A stretch of 64,000 bases of DNA from Rhea pennata (GCF_028389875.1 NC_084671.1:29755083-29819082); one strand, 5' to 3'. Counted from the stretch's first letter, positions 24,801-35,052 are shown. Numbers and translations: made by a program. Notes: a model not told the origin generated them from the sequence alone.

Positions 24801-27015
24801 AGAGGCATTCTGGACAAAGCAACCTGCAGAAAGCAACAAGACGAAGAAAACCTATCTTTCATCCAAGACGTTGAAATCCCACCTTCTTGGCCGTAGAAAG
24901 GCAGCCAAAGAGGTTCCTTCTCCAAGTATTCTTGGGAGTATCACAGTTACGAGAGAGGCTGCTGATAGCATCCTGAAGACCTTTGCAAACAGTATTACTG
25001 GAGAGGAGCATATAAGAACAGCACCACTCAGGACAACGTTGTTAGAAAGCCAGTTTCAATCCACAGGTTCTCCCTCTCATAGACTGGTCAGCTCTCCTAA
25101 CCATGCTATGGTAAAACCAGCTCAAGACATACAGGCAGAAGAGTTTTACAGGACAGGCCTGAAAAGGGGATTGCTGCCAAGCTGGGCAGAAGTGCCTATA
25201 ATTGAAAAGGCAGCACTTGGAGAAGGCCAGCAGGTCAAGGGAATCTCTTCTCAAGAAGCTACATGCAAACCCAAGACCAACATCGTTTTTCTGAAAGTCC
25301 ATAAGAGTGCCAGTAGCACTGTCATGAACATCCTCTTCCGCTTTGGTGAGATGCACAACCTCACTTTTGCCTTCCCCCTCAAGGGCGGCAGCCAGCTCTT
25401 TTACCCACACCACTTCTTAGCAAGGTTTGTGCAAGGGTTCTCTCCTGGAAATGGTCCACAGTTCAACATCCTCTGCCACCATATGCGGTTCCTACAGTCA
25501 GAGGTAAGGGGCAAAGCCTCGATGCCTTGTGGAGGGGTGAGGGAGGGGGGAATGGGTAGGATAAAAGAGGCTAGTGTGAAACAAGGTGCGACAACTTTAA
25601 GAAATGTAGGCTCTTCGAGGATGAAGCTAAGGAGAATCAGGATTGCCCATTAGTACCCTATGTGTTATCTCCAGCTCCTGAGAGTGTCCATCAACAGGTT
25701 TGACAGGTCATTGTGCTGTAAACTGAGGCACATTCCTGAAAGAAGCCAGAGGAAGGTGTCTGCAGCAGTCAGCAATTAACATCTCGTTCTTGTGCAGTGG
25801 TACTTAGAGGAAGTCTTATTGCCTAGACAGGAGTGGAGGGTGCCAGCTACAAGAAAACAACTTAAAGGTATCACACTTGCTATTTCAGGCCAGCCATGCT
25901 CAGAATCCACCCTTCTGAATGCCACTTGAGGTCATGAAGGTCTGGTGAAAGGCAAAACATTAGGATCTGCAGCCCCTTAGTGACAGGACACCCCACTGTG
26001 GCAAAACTCAGGGGTAAAGCTTTGGCTGCTCCCCTGCCCATGTATCTCTTATAGGGCTCCTCCGAGCTGACACAAATACTGCTTTGATGAATCATTCCCT
26101 GAAACCTTCTCCCAGCCATCTATAGCACCCACCATCTCAAACCCCTGAGCAAGTGTTATGGGAAGGAGCAAAATAGCCTATTCTCCCTTCCTCCCCACCT
26201 TTAAACCTACTTTCCTCCCTGCACAGGTGCAGAGAGTGGTACCAAGCACAGCCATCTATTTCTCCATCCTGAGAAACCCAGTGCAGCTCATGGAGTCCTC
26301 CTTTGTGTACTACAAGGGCACATCAGCCTTTTCCCGTGCCCACAGCCTGGAGGAGTTCCTTAGCCAGCCCTACCGCTTCTACAACCCCGCAGCCAGCGAC
26401 AGCCACTATGCCAGGAACCTCATGACCTTCGACTTTGGCTTCAATCCTGATGGAGACATCTCACCAAAGCGTGTGCAGCTGATGCTGAAAGCCATTGAGG
26501 CCTCCTTTGACTTGCTCCTTATCTCCGAGTACTTCGATGAGTCCATGGTGCTGCTGAAGGAGATATTGTGCTGGGACTTGGACAGTGTTGTCTCCTTCCC
26601 ACTCAACAGCAGGGATAGCAGTACCAGGTCTCCCCTCTCAGACAGCATGGTGGAGAAGATAAAGGACTGGAACAGGCTGGACTGGGAAATTTACATTCAT
26701 TTCAACAAGACCTTCTGGGAGAGGATTGATCGAGATATCGGCAGGGAACGCATGCAGCAGGAAGTAAGGGCACTTCAGGAGAGACAAGCAGAGCTGGCAA
26801 GGATCTGCCTGCAAGAAAGAGGAAGTGTCGCCCCCAAAGACATCAAAGACTCTTCCCTGCTGCCACTGCAACATGGTAATGCCAAAATATTAGGTTATAA
26901 TCTCAAGCAGGGCTTGGACAAGAAGACAGAGCACATGTGCCGGCGGCTGGTGACACCAGAGCTGCAGTACAGCAGCGCTTTGTACAAGAAGCAGTTTCTC
27001 CAGAAAATCCCATAG
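18806..27015 (+). CDS. GAL3ST2: galactose-3-O-sulfotransferase 2-like, complete, 4 coding exons
   Basis: Type II Golgi sulfotransferase that transfers sulfate from PAPS to the 3-OH of terminal galactose on glycans. Coding exons are 18806-18834, 24063-24173, 24573-25503 and 26227-27015. Reading phases match at every junction, giving about 619 residues. Residues 1-22 are short and basic, about 23-40 form a hydrophobic signal anchor, and about 48-280 form a long Ser/Thr/Lys-rich stem. The 5'-phosphosulfate-binding motif FLKVHKSASST starts near residue 286, and the 3'-phosphate-binding motif SILRNPV near 370. Sequons NLT and NKT lie in the catalytic domain. The C-terminal part (ILGYNL, TPELQY) fits GAL3ST2 better than GAL3ST1, 3 or 4. 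Human GAL3ST2 is about 398 residues, so the stem is about 220 longer. GAL3ST2 is on human 2q37.3, as is the neighbouring AQP12. The family is firm; the paralogue is likely. Promoter and polyadenylation site are unproven. Confidence 0.88.
18835..24062 (+). other. GAL3ST2 intron 1
   Basis: An intron of about 5.2 kb between the proposed first exon and the membrane-anchor exon. I see no further exon or clear mobile element in it; there is one short A run near 23919. Confidence 0.5.
24063..24173 (+). CDS. GAL3ST2: GAL3ST2 coding exon 2 (signal anchor)
   Basis: A 111-nt exon after a pyrimidine-rich acceptor (CTTGCAG) and before a GTAGGT donor. It encodes a basic stretch followed by LWISFSLLILLLVTLQVV, a typical type II membrane anchor, then EKLQPA and the first two bases of a lysine codon completed by exon 3. 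Confidence 0.8.
24174..24572 (+). other. GAL3ST2 intron 2
   Basis: A 399-bp intron (GTAGGT...TTTTTACAG). Much of it is occupied by a palindrome at 24286-24309 and a decayed CR1-like fragment on the minus strand. Confidence 0.75.
24307..24480 (-). mobile_element. decayed CR1-like fragment, minus strand
   Basis: The + strand reads like the reverse complement of a CR1 3' end: CAGAATCGTTCCAGTGGGAAG, GGAACCTCCAGGGATATCTTG and CCCAACCCC in order, followed by old CR1-like spacer sequence. It is heavily diverged and its boundaries are approximate. Confidence 0.55.
24573..25503 (+). CDS. GAL3ST2: GAL3ST2 coding exon 3 (stem and 5'-PSB)
   Basis: A 931-nt exon, fully open, from acceptor TTTTTACAG to donor GAG|GTAAGG. 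It begins with NCRCELENALQQ just after the anchor, continues through about 230 residues of low-hydrophobicity stem, and then enters the catalytic domain at KTNIVFLKVHKSASST. It ends at CHHMRFLQSE in phase 0. The stem has no similarity that I recognise. Confidence 0.92.
25504..26226 (+). other. GAL3ST2 intron 3
   Basis: A 723-bp intron with a GTAAGG donor and a pyrimidine-rich acceptor ending CTGCACAG. I see nothing else in it. Confidence 0.85.
26227..27015 (+). CDS. GAL3ST2: GAL3ST2 coding exon 4 (catalytic C-terminal half)
   Basis: A 789-nt terminal exon, 262 codons plus TAG. It starts VQRVVPSTAIYFSILRNPV, the 3'-phosphate-binding segment of PAPS-dependent sulfotransferases. It continues through SSFVYYKG, HYARNLMTFDFGF, ISEYFDES and ILGYNLKQGLD, all conserved in galactose-3-O-sulfotransferases, and ends QFLQKIP. 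No frame damage is seen. Confidence 0.95.
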   Translation: MQRVVPSTAIYFSILRNPVQLMESSFVYYKGTSAFSRAHSLEEFLSQPYRFYNPAASDSHYARNLMTFDFGFNPDGDISPKRVQLMLKAIEASFDLLLISEYFDESMVLLKEILCWDLDSVVSFPLNSRDSSTRSPLSDSMVEKIKDWNRLDWEIYIHFNKTFWERIDRDIGRERMQQEVRALQERQAELARICLQERGSVAPKDIKDSSLLPLQHGNAKILGYNLKQGLDKKTEHMCRRLVTPELQYSSALYKKQFLQKIP

Positions 27016-29001
27016 GCCCACAAGCCAGTTCCCTCACTGCAAGGCACACAGCAATACAACACCTTCAGGGGACCTGTGGCATAGGCTGGAGGGAACCCCA
27101 AACTGAGCAACCTCATCCTTTCCAGGCTTCATTCTCCAGCTCCCTCTGCTGAGTACAGCAAGACAGCAAGCTGTGGTGCATCTGTACAGTCACTGGGAGG
27201 GAGCCCGTGTTGCTGCTCACCTCATGCGAGCTGGGGTTTAAGTAAGGTGTTTCTTTCCCCCAGGAAGCAATGAAGTTGGCAGGCTGGTGACCATGAGATC
27301 TGCCAGAGCACCTGGAAACCTCTGTCTCTGCAGGATTATGCAAGTCTTGAGTATTATGCTCTGCTGTTTCTGCAAAGCAGGATAGGTCTCAACAGAGGCT
27401 CTGCACAGTGGTAGGTCCCAAGGGCTCACCTTGACAGGACTCTCCTCAAGTAGGTCCTGAACAAACAGGGCAGGAATCCCTGACTCACCACTGAAGCATC
27501 AGAGAAGCCAGTCTAGGTGAGGGAAGCAGATGCAGCAAATGCCACAAGGCTTCAGGCAGAGCTGAACATAGCTGGGGAGTGGGGGGGGGGCAGCAGAAAG
27601 GGCAGGCCGCACTCAGCCAAATCCCCCATCATAAGGCTGCTTGTCACAGCAAAAAAACCCCACAGCTCTCCACTGTGGGGGTGTACGCTGTTCTCTGATG
27701 GCTCTGCCAGGTAGCTGTCTATTTTGTCATGCATAGGGTGTTTGAGAGGAATTAAACACAAGGCATGTGAAAACAGCACAAGGAGTCTAGTTCTTACTCC
27801 ACAGACCAGGGAGGTGAAGCATAAGCTATACTGCCACTTCCTAAAGTATTTCATACTTCTAGGCAAGGCCTCCACCTCCCAGAAGTGCTGTACCCAAACT
27901 TAGGCTTTGTAGCACTAACTGTGCCAGCTGAGGAGAAAAGTCATCAGGATAATCATGCAGAGGTCAGTCCTCAGAGGAGAAGTCCTCCACAAACAGCTCT
28001 GTATTGCACCAGATATCATATTTCGAGGTACGAGATAGAGGAAAGTAGCTGGGACCAGTCCTGCTCCCAAACATCCACATCTTCATCCACCTGCATAGCA
28101 ATTTCCAGCCACATTCTCCAAATACTGGATAGGGTATGGTTTCAGCTGATACCTGGCATCATCTTCTCATTACGACAGCTGCCTTTTGCCTGGTGCTCTC
28201 GGCAGCTGAAGGCTTCAATGGCTCAGTGACTTGGCAGTAAGGGACAATGCACAGAGCCGAGCTGTAAATCAGACCAACGCAACCAAGCAGACCTTGATTT
28301 ACAGTTTGGGAACACTTCTGACTGTGCAGCTGCAGATCTCCTCCTCTAAACCTTAACACTACTGTGATGGAAAAGCAGCCTCTTATTAATTAAAAATAAA
28401 AATATTTACTGTGACTCCTATCAAATTCCCCTTAATTACATCAGTCTTCCCAGTTGATGATCTCCCCAGCAGCCCAGAATACAGACACCTCAGACATCTG
28501 GAAGTTCTGTTTTTGGAGAGAGGGGCTAGAAAATCACCCTTCTTTTCCCTGACACTGTGATTATGTACTGATTGTAGATGCTGAGCTAGTACAACGTATT
28601 TATAGAGGATAAGCACCCTGCCACAGGGCTCACAAGCCACACTGAGATAGCAATACCAGACTGCTAGTTAAATAGACACAAGTTAAGGAGCTGTCCTGTG
28701 AACATCCCTATTGCTGAACACACCAACCCACCACTTGGAGCATCTGTAGGAATATTCTATGCTCTTCCTGGGAAAGATACCAAAGGAATTGGTCATGGTG
28801 GGCTAGTCAATCTTATTTTTCACTTCTCACACTTATCCTCAAATCAAAAGCAGAGCTAGGCAGATCAGTTTGTATTAAATGGAGATCAAACTCAACCCTC
28901 AAATTTTTTTCCTTGTAAACTTTACAGAGCTTTGTACTTTCATGACTTTGCTCTGGGCTCTACAGTATCAATCTGAAACATCTCTAGAGCCACCAAAAAG
29001 G

Positions 29002-29104
29002 GTTTTTTTGTGTCTTGGGTTTTTTTTTTTTTTTTTTTTTTTTTTTGTTTGTTTGTTTGTTTTTTGGGTTTTTGGTGGGTTTTTTGAGGGGTTCTGGGGG
29101 GGGG
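29002..29104. repeat. T-rich then G-rich low-complexity block
   Basis: A T run of about 26, then GTTT repeats, T/G mixed sequence and a 9-base G run. The rest is simple low-complexity DNA with no coding signal. Confidence 0.85.
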
Positions 29105-29763
29105 AGTTGTCTTGGACAAAATTGAGAAATGGTGGAAATCTAATAAGGAGGCCCCATCTCAAGACTTTTGGCTTAATTTCCAAACCAAAGAGGTTTAGAA
29201 AAAATTGGCTGAGGATCTGAGCTTTTCAAGCTTCAATTTGGCCAACCATATACAGCCTAAAAGGTTTCAGTTTCCATCCAAAGATGCCCTGTCTCCAATA
29301 GAAAGTTCATGTTTTAATCAGGATAAAAATAAAAATATCTGTGCGTCCTGCTGCCTTTTCCCAGAAGAGACTAAGCAGTGCAAAGTTTCCAGCTGGACAT
29401 GTTACAGAGGCTGGTTTAGGGTTCTGGTGGAATACTGTTTTTCTTTGCTGCATTATTTTCTGGGCATTGTTTGTTCTATAAAATTTCACCTCTAAGGTGC
29501 CTTGAAATATTGTTGCATTGGTTGTTTCTCTGATTTCTGTTATTGAATCCCACAAGTGAGCAAGAGAGGCAGGGAGACAGACCACAGGCAACACATCTAA
29601 GCTTCTCCATAAACCCACAGAGGAAACTAGGGCTGACATATGGGGCTAAGAACACCACTTGTCCAGGCCCCAAACTTTGATCTGTCACATTCACAGGCTC
29701 TTAATTCTTTCAAAATCTCATGCAACTTAATCAGGTGCCATTTTCTTATTCACTGCTCATAAC

Positions 29764-29825
29764 TAAAATAAACTTTTTTTAAGTTTATTTTATTTATGGA
29801 TGTATGTATGTATGTATTTATGGAT
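29764..29825. repeat. AT-rich inverted repeat and tetranucleotide repeat
   Basis: TAAAATAAACTT (29764-29775) and its perfect reverse complement AAGTTTATTTTA (29781-29792) are separated by five T. A short TGTA/TTTA tetranucleotide repeat follows to about 29825. Confidence 0.85.
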
Positions 29826-30989
29826 TTATAAACTGTTGCAAGAGAAGAGTCTTTGAAGGCAAGAGTGGGTCCCCAGGGGCTTCTCCAATGCAGAAAGGCA
29901 CTCCGACTCAACCAGCTCAGCTCCTATGGAGACAACCCAAGTAAGGGACCCTTTTACAACCACAGTATCATATTCTCTTGTGCCTACTTGCTCCCTGAAG
30001 GGCTGTAGAAGGACTATGGTCAAAGCTGCCTAGGTCTTGACCGGCAAACAGAGAGCCTGGCCAGGGAGAACAGCTGGAGCAAAAGAAGTCCAGTAAAGGC
30101 CAGGCAGGAGCAGGGGTTGCCTGCTATGGGAACTGCTATAATTCAGGAGAGCCAAACACACTGTTGCACTCATCCGTGCTGAAACAGGAAGTTCAGATGC
30201 TTCTATGCAGAATTTTTTCAAAACATTTCATGAAGAATTGGTATTTTATTGTTTTTCACCCACTCACTCAGGGATGGAAGTAATCAGTCAGATTCTCTGC
30301 TTAGTGGAGGTGCCCCTATTTATACTCTGCCCTCCTGAAAACTCCTCTCTCATAAAGCTGCAGGACTGAGCCCTCAGGAAACATTTTATACAGACAACAA
30401 CTGTATCCGCTCAGCTACCTCTACCTGACCACTAAGGATGAGGTGATTTTTAAAAGAATATACACCATTTACATCCTAAATGCAGCTTACAACAAATTTT
30501 TGCTTGCCCCAAGGCAAGACATCTCTTCACAGGGAGTCACTGAGATACAATACTTATGAGGGCTGAATACATACTCCTGCCTCACCACCACCAAGCAGGA
30601 TTCATCCCATATCCCCTTAATCCCTTGTCAGGATAGTGGGTTCACCCTTCTGTTACTTCCTCTGCTCAGCCACAACAGATGCTTTTACCTAGATTACATC
30701 CTTCCAGAGCAAGTGACATTTGGGGCATAATCAGTTAGGAAATCTCTTTGATGTCTCCTGTTCAGCGAGGGGTGCACTGGAGATGGGCTTAGCTCACCCC
30801 ATAATGGTCACATCCAGCCCAGTTCAGACACACAGGAGCCTTATCACAATTTTTGTATCACATCCTCCAGAAGCCACAGTTCATTCACCTGCTTGCCCAG
30901 AGGTCCCCACAGAAAGTTTCTCAGGGACCCCCCCATCAAGCTCAAAAAACACTGTTCTGTGTCAGCAAACTAGGAGCTGGATCTTCAGC

Positions 30990-30990
<1 letters not shown>

Positions 30991-31025
<35 letters not shown>
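30991..31025. repeat. poly-A tract
   Basis: A run of 35 A, the longest homopolymer in the window. No retrogene or SINE body is recognisable upstream. Confidence 0.92.
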
Positions 31026-31028
<3 letters not shown>

Positions 31029-32226
31029 GGATAAGGACAGCTGTACAAACCAAGAGGTTTTTCCCTCTAGAAGCATAGTTTTTGTATTCCATCATTACAG
31101 AAAGTAGCTGAGAGTGAGAACTGACAAAACAAGTATCTTTTCTTTGAAAGATACATATCAATTACTCGCCCACAACAGAAACCCACAATGCCTGTTTCCA
31201 GAGTGAAATTAAAGCCATGGAAAAAGCAGACCAAGAAAAACAGGAACTCAGCTCTTTCCAGCGCTTTACATCCAGCAGAAAGGTAAGGTTTATGCAACCA
31301 CAAGGAATATAGCTTGAAGGCTGTTATCCTATGGACAGTTTTTCCTAAACCAGAATTATGCAAGCAGTCAAATGGGTGAAAAATGGCAGAGAGCAAGTGA
31401 GCATGCTGGGAAGGGCCATAGACCCTCCTGGGAAAGAAAGAATCCCCAGGAACAGATTTCTAATTTTTTTCTTGGTAGCTGAGGTATGGCAAGGAATGAC
31501 ACCACTCACCTAAACATTTTTAATCATTACTTCACTATAATTTTATCATTAGCAGTATTTCATTTAAGCACTGAGAGCAGCCCAGACAACAGTCTGCAAG
31601 TTTAGTCACACATTTCTGCTGTGTTGTTAAAAAGAATAAAAAATCCCAGAACATTTAATGCAATATTATTGATCTATTTTCATGACATATTCAGATTACT
31701 TCAAGTGTTGAACAATGCAATAAAATGGAAGATGCTCAAGCATGCCTGTATAATTGCTCTCAGCTTCTGCATGCTTCCTGAATATGGAAGGCAATAGTAA
31801 CTTATGCAAATAAATTAATTTTTCCCATTGAGCCAGCACTGCATGCTTGAAACTTTACAGGTTCACCAACCTTAAAAAGAAAATCCATTTTTAATGAAGC
31901 CTAAGAGTTTCAGGCATCCTGTTAAGGTTATCTTGTCCAAATCCCATAGGATGCATTAAAAAGCTCCTGCAGCTGTGCCTGTAGCAGTGACCACACAGCC
32001 AGGACTGGTGCTGGGCAAGATGCACAGCGTCTGCACATCGTATCACAGCTCTTGGGCCTGCTTAGTCCAGGAAGCTTAGTCCAGAATGCTGCAGCAATGA
32101 GTACATAGTACCTGCGGCAGAGCTGGGGGCCTGAGCATGCAAAATCCCCTGTGCTTTCTCCTCTGTGCCAGGAAACCCACTCCCATGATGGGGGCTGCAG
32201 GGGTTCTCCTAAAGCCCACATTCAGC

Positions 32227-32408
32227 TCAGGCACTCTGCTCCGAATTGCTCTTCTCCCCTTTCTTCTTCCGCCTCTGTTCTCTGTTTCCAGAAACATGTG
32301 CCACTCTTGCCTTGGGTATCCTATATTTGCTCTTCTGACTGTAAAGCAGGTTTTTCTGGAAGAGTCTTGGGATGTTCCCTTGGTATAGCAAGAGGGCAGC
32401 AAGCATCC
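32227..32408 (-). CDS. AQP12: AQP12 coding exon 3 (last helix and C-terminal tail)
   Basis: Follows acceptor CTGATTGCAG. Encodes MLAALLLYQGNIPRLFQKNL, then a lysine/arginine-rich tail ending in SEQSA and a TGA stop. The human protein has the corresponding segment at the same place. Confidence 0.92.
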
Positions 32409-34968
32409 CTGCAATCAGAGGGGGCAATTTCCTTTATTTTGAATGTACTGTTTCAAGGTGCAGTATCAAACATGCCCACCCTCCCAATGGCTAAGTAATT
32501 ATTTTGAGACCCTTGCCACAGTGCTGCTCATGACCAAAACTGAGGTCAGCACAACTAAAGCTCCCACCAACATATCTAAAAGCCTCTTGCTATGTTACTT
32601 TTCAAGGAGAGTTCAACTATCACATCCTAAAAGTAAAAGCAAGGCTTGTTTTGACTCAAAAGGGTTAAACCACAACAGTTCTTTGACAGTGGTCATCTTT
32701 TCCCACTTTCTGCATTCCAGGCAGCAAGTATCCAGTTCACTGTGGTCTTCCTGAAGCTGCATACAATCTCGAAAACATAGCTCAACCTATTATTTCCTAA
32801 AACATCTTAACTTGATTCTCCTCCCCAAGCTTGGCAGACATTGGCCTGAAGGAGACTTTTGTCTGTTTTGTCTATGTTCCTTGTGGAATTTGGATAAAAT
32901 GTAGTAAAAAAGTATGACTCAAGTGGCAGCAAAGGGATATGAAAAAGGGCATTTGCCATGGGCAAGACTGAGGTTCAGCCTTTCATTAGGAACAGTTTCT
33001 ATCAACAGCATTTCCCCCTTGCAGGCCACCAGCAGATGCAGAGGAAGTGCCCAGTCCTCCCTAAACCTCCTACCCAAAACTGTCCTTCACACTGTGGAGC
33101 AGCAACTCCTGCGTAGTTCTCACCTGCAAGGGGACCCAGCCAGTAAACTTGGATATACTCCTGCAGGCTGCTCCCTGAGCAGTGGAAGGTAACAGCCGTG
33201 GCAAGGACAGGGTTGAAAAAAGCCCCTGTGAATGGCCCAGCTGCATGGGAAAGAAGTAGAGCAATCAGTCTCACTCACACAAGTAATTTTAAAGATTTGC
33301 ATTGATAAGGACTACTGCATTAGTGCAGGATCATGCTAGCCTTGTTTCCATACTGCTCTGGAAACAGATCCCCCACCTCTCCCTCTCTAATATCTCATAT
33401 TCAGGTTGCTTTTGCTCTACCTTTCCAGGAGGACCTGCTTTCTTAAGAGCTGCCCACCATTCCTACCTTCCTGTCCATATCCCCTGGTGATGATTTCAAT
33501 CTTCACAGTAGCTCACTAAGCCAGCAGTTACAGAAGAAGTGCCCAGTCCTGCCTAAACCTCCCACTCAAAACTGTCCTTCATACTATGGAGCAGCACCTC
33601 CCGGGTAGTTCTCACCTGCAAGTTTGACCAACGTAAGTATGGTGGACAGACCAAACCACACCCAGTGAGGTCCAGGAGATCTGCAGGGAGTACCTTTGCA
33701 ACTCCTCTCATCTTCCAGGAGAATTTGAAAGCCCCCTGCTGGCTGCACACTCCACAGTCCTCTGCCAACCAGCCCTAGCTGCTGTCTCTCTTTGATTGTG
33801 TAACAAGGGCAACCAAAGGTCCCATTGGCAAATCACACCCTTGATGACCTAGGTCCAAGCCTTACAAGAAACAAATGAGCTCATCTGTACATCACAGAGG
33901 GGTTGTATCAGGGGAAATTCAATGATTGTGCTCCCAGAGTCTTTGGGCAAGCCAGAGCTTCACTTGCAACCATGTTTCACTTGTGAAATAGGGGTAAGAA
34001 TTTTACCCGCCTCATTTAGGTAGAACTGAAAGAGTCAGGACAGCAAGTGCAAGAGGAGAGAGGCATCCCTAATATTTTCCATAGCTGCCACTTAACATCC
34101 ATGATGTTCCTCCAGACCTCTAGCCAGGGAGTCAGGCTACTTTCAGCATAGGCTGCCTGATGCCTAGATCTCCTAAACAGTTGTCTTCATCTGAAAGGAA
34201 TACTCTCCAATATGAATAGAAAAAAAGTTTATTAATCACCATCTCACAACTCAAGTCCTGGCTCTTTACTGGGACTATTCCTTCCCCACAAATAAGGTGT
34301 TTTTCTGACATTTTCTGTCTACATGACATTGTAGAAAATAAAAAAGGGAGGAGTTACTCACCTATATAAGCCAGGAAGGTGACAGTTGCTGCCAAGGCAG
34401 GGACCCGGTACATTGGCCGACTGTGGTGAAATTTGAGAATCACTAGATTGAAAAGAAAAGAGCAAACACCTTCCACAAAGACACCATGAGACAATGATGT
34501 ACGGAGGGAGGAACTGCACTCCAAAGACATTAGGTTCTGGATGAGGTGGAATTCTGTCAGCTCCCAGGACCAGTAGTACTTAGTGATAACCCAGCCTATG
34601 CCCATACCTATAAACTGGGCAAGAAGCTTCGCAGTAGTTGCTGCTAAGCTGGAGTCCAGGATCAGGAATTCCTGGAGAGAGACTGTCAGATTAGCAGATG
34701 CTCCATCAAACAAGGTGCCATGAGCCACAAAGAGAAGGAAGAGCAGAGTCAGACTCACATCTGGGCCAAAGCCACCACCCCACAGGCCAATCTCCATCAG
34801 CATTCTCAGTTCAAGGCAGCCTGCACACAAATATAATGAGCCAACAAGTTCTCTGGCAAGACAACAGTATGCTCCAAAAGAGAAAAATCTTTTGGAAAGC
34901 TGCCTGACTAACTCGCAAATGCCTACGGTCAGGAAAAGAAAAGCAATAGAAACATTCAAGCCTGCCAT
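32227..34968 (-). CDS. AQP12: aquaporin-12, complete, 3 coding exons
   Basis: Unorthodox (superaquaporin) channel protein of intracellular membranes, known from pancreatic acinar cells. Coding exons are 34362-34968, 33124-33240 and 32227-32408; phases match and give about 301 residues, against about 295 in human AQP12. The N-terminus MAGLNVS, the strings FGPDVSLTLLFLLFVAHG and GASAN-TVSLQEF, and the segments AGPFTGAFFNP and QVYWLGPLAG identify AQP12 rather than AQP11. The first NPA box reads Asn-Leu-Thr (residue 93), where human AQP12 has NPT, and the second reads Asn-Pro-Val (residue 212). The C-terminus is basic. The start at 34968 was chosen over an in-frame ATG at 35040 because of family homology and because a TATA box at 35047-35052 would place the latter outside the mRNA. 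The intron 2 donor region is partly duplicated into intron 1. Confidence 0.93.
32409..33123 (-). other. AQP12 intron 2
   Basis: A 715-bp intron, GTGAGA donor and TTGCAG acceptor. Its first 95 bases or so are one copy of the 102-bp duplication listed separately; nothing else is recognised. Confidence 0.85.
33029..33130. repeat. 102-bp direct duplication, copy 1 (exon 2 end and intron 2 start)
   Basis: This copy covers the last 7 bases of AQP12 exon 2, the GTGAGA donor and the first 95 bases of intron 2. It matches 33521-33622 over 102 aligned positions with about 11 mismatches by eye and no gap. Confidence 0.9.
33124..33240 (-). CDS. AQP12: AQP12 coding exon 2 (second NPA box)
   Basis: A 117-nt exon from acceptor CCCATGCAG to donor GTGAGA. 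Encodes AGPFTGAFFNPVLATAVTF and then SGSSLQEYIQVYWLGPLAG, the sixth-helix region with the second NPA-type box. Confidence 0.95.
33241..34361 (-). other. AQP12 intron 1
   Basis: A 1,121-bp intron, GTGAGT donor and CATGCAG acceptor. It holds the second copy of the 102-bp duplication, which includes a decoy 5' splice site. Confidence 0.88.
33521..33622. repeat. 102-bp direct duplication, copy 2 (in AQP12 intron 1)
   Basis: Same orientation as 33029-33130 and ungapped. The TGCAG|GTGAGAAC splice-donor context is preserved on the minus strand, but the sequence on its 5' side is only weakly similar to exon 2. Confidence 0.9.
34362..34968 (-). CDS. AQP12: AQP12 coding exon 1 (N-terminal two thirds, first NPA-type box)
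   Basis: A 607-nt exon with 202 codons, beginning MAGLNVSIAFLFLTVG and ending TFLAYI plus one base at a GTGAGT donor. It carries several hydrophobic helices and the first NPA-type box, here Asn-Leu-Thr. Compared with human, a few extra residues (about CAGCLELRM) lie between helices 1 and 2; I could not confirm how this part aligns. Confidence 0.95.
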
Positions 34969-35046
34969 AGCGAAAGCCACACACAGAAGAAACTGGACTG
35001 CTTTTACCAGCTGGAAAGAAAACTGGGAAGACTTTTGCACCTCCTC

Positions 35047-35052
35047 TTTATA
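35047..35052 (-). promoter_or_regulatory. TATA box of AQP12
   Basis: TATAAA on the minus strand, within CTTTATAAAG, 79 bases before the AQP12 start codon. It predicts transcription start near 35020 and a 5' UTR of about 50 bases. It also argues against using the in-frame ATG at 35040. Confidence 0.6.

Larger units (their letters stand above)
27016..32226. other. 3' flanks of GAL3ST2 (+) and AQP12 (-), converging genes
   Basis: About 5.2 kb between two convergent stop codons. It must hold the 3' UTRs of both genes. Possible + strand poly(A) signals are ATTAAA at about 27751 and AATAAA at about 28395; neither is proven. I found no clear minus-strand signal close to the AQP12 stop. It also carries a T/G-rich low-complexity block, an AT-rich hairpin and a 35-base A tract, listed separately. 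Confidence 0.6.

Noticed and set aside
24667-25653. Exon 3 open frame read through its donor as a single-exon protein
   Set aside because: The frame after 25503 loses family similarity; GAG|GTAAGG is a strong donor, and the next exon continues the conserved sulfotransferase sequence in phase.
30991-31025. Poly-A tract as a retrogene tail
   Set aside because: The preceding 500 bases show no gene-like frame or known SINE body; it is kept only as a simple repeat.
34969-35040. In-frame upstream ATG that would add 24 residues to AQP12
   Set aside because: The family starts at MAGLNVS. A TATA box at 35047-35052 would put transcription start downstream of this ATG.
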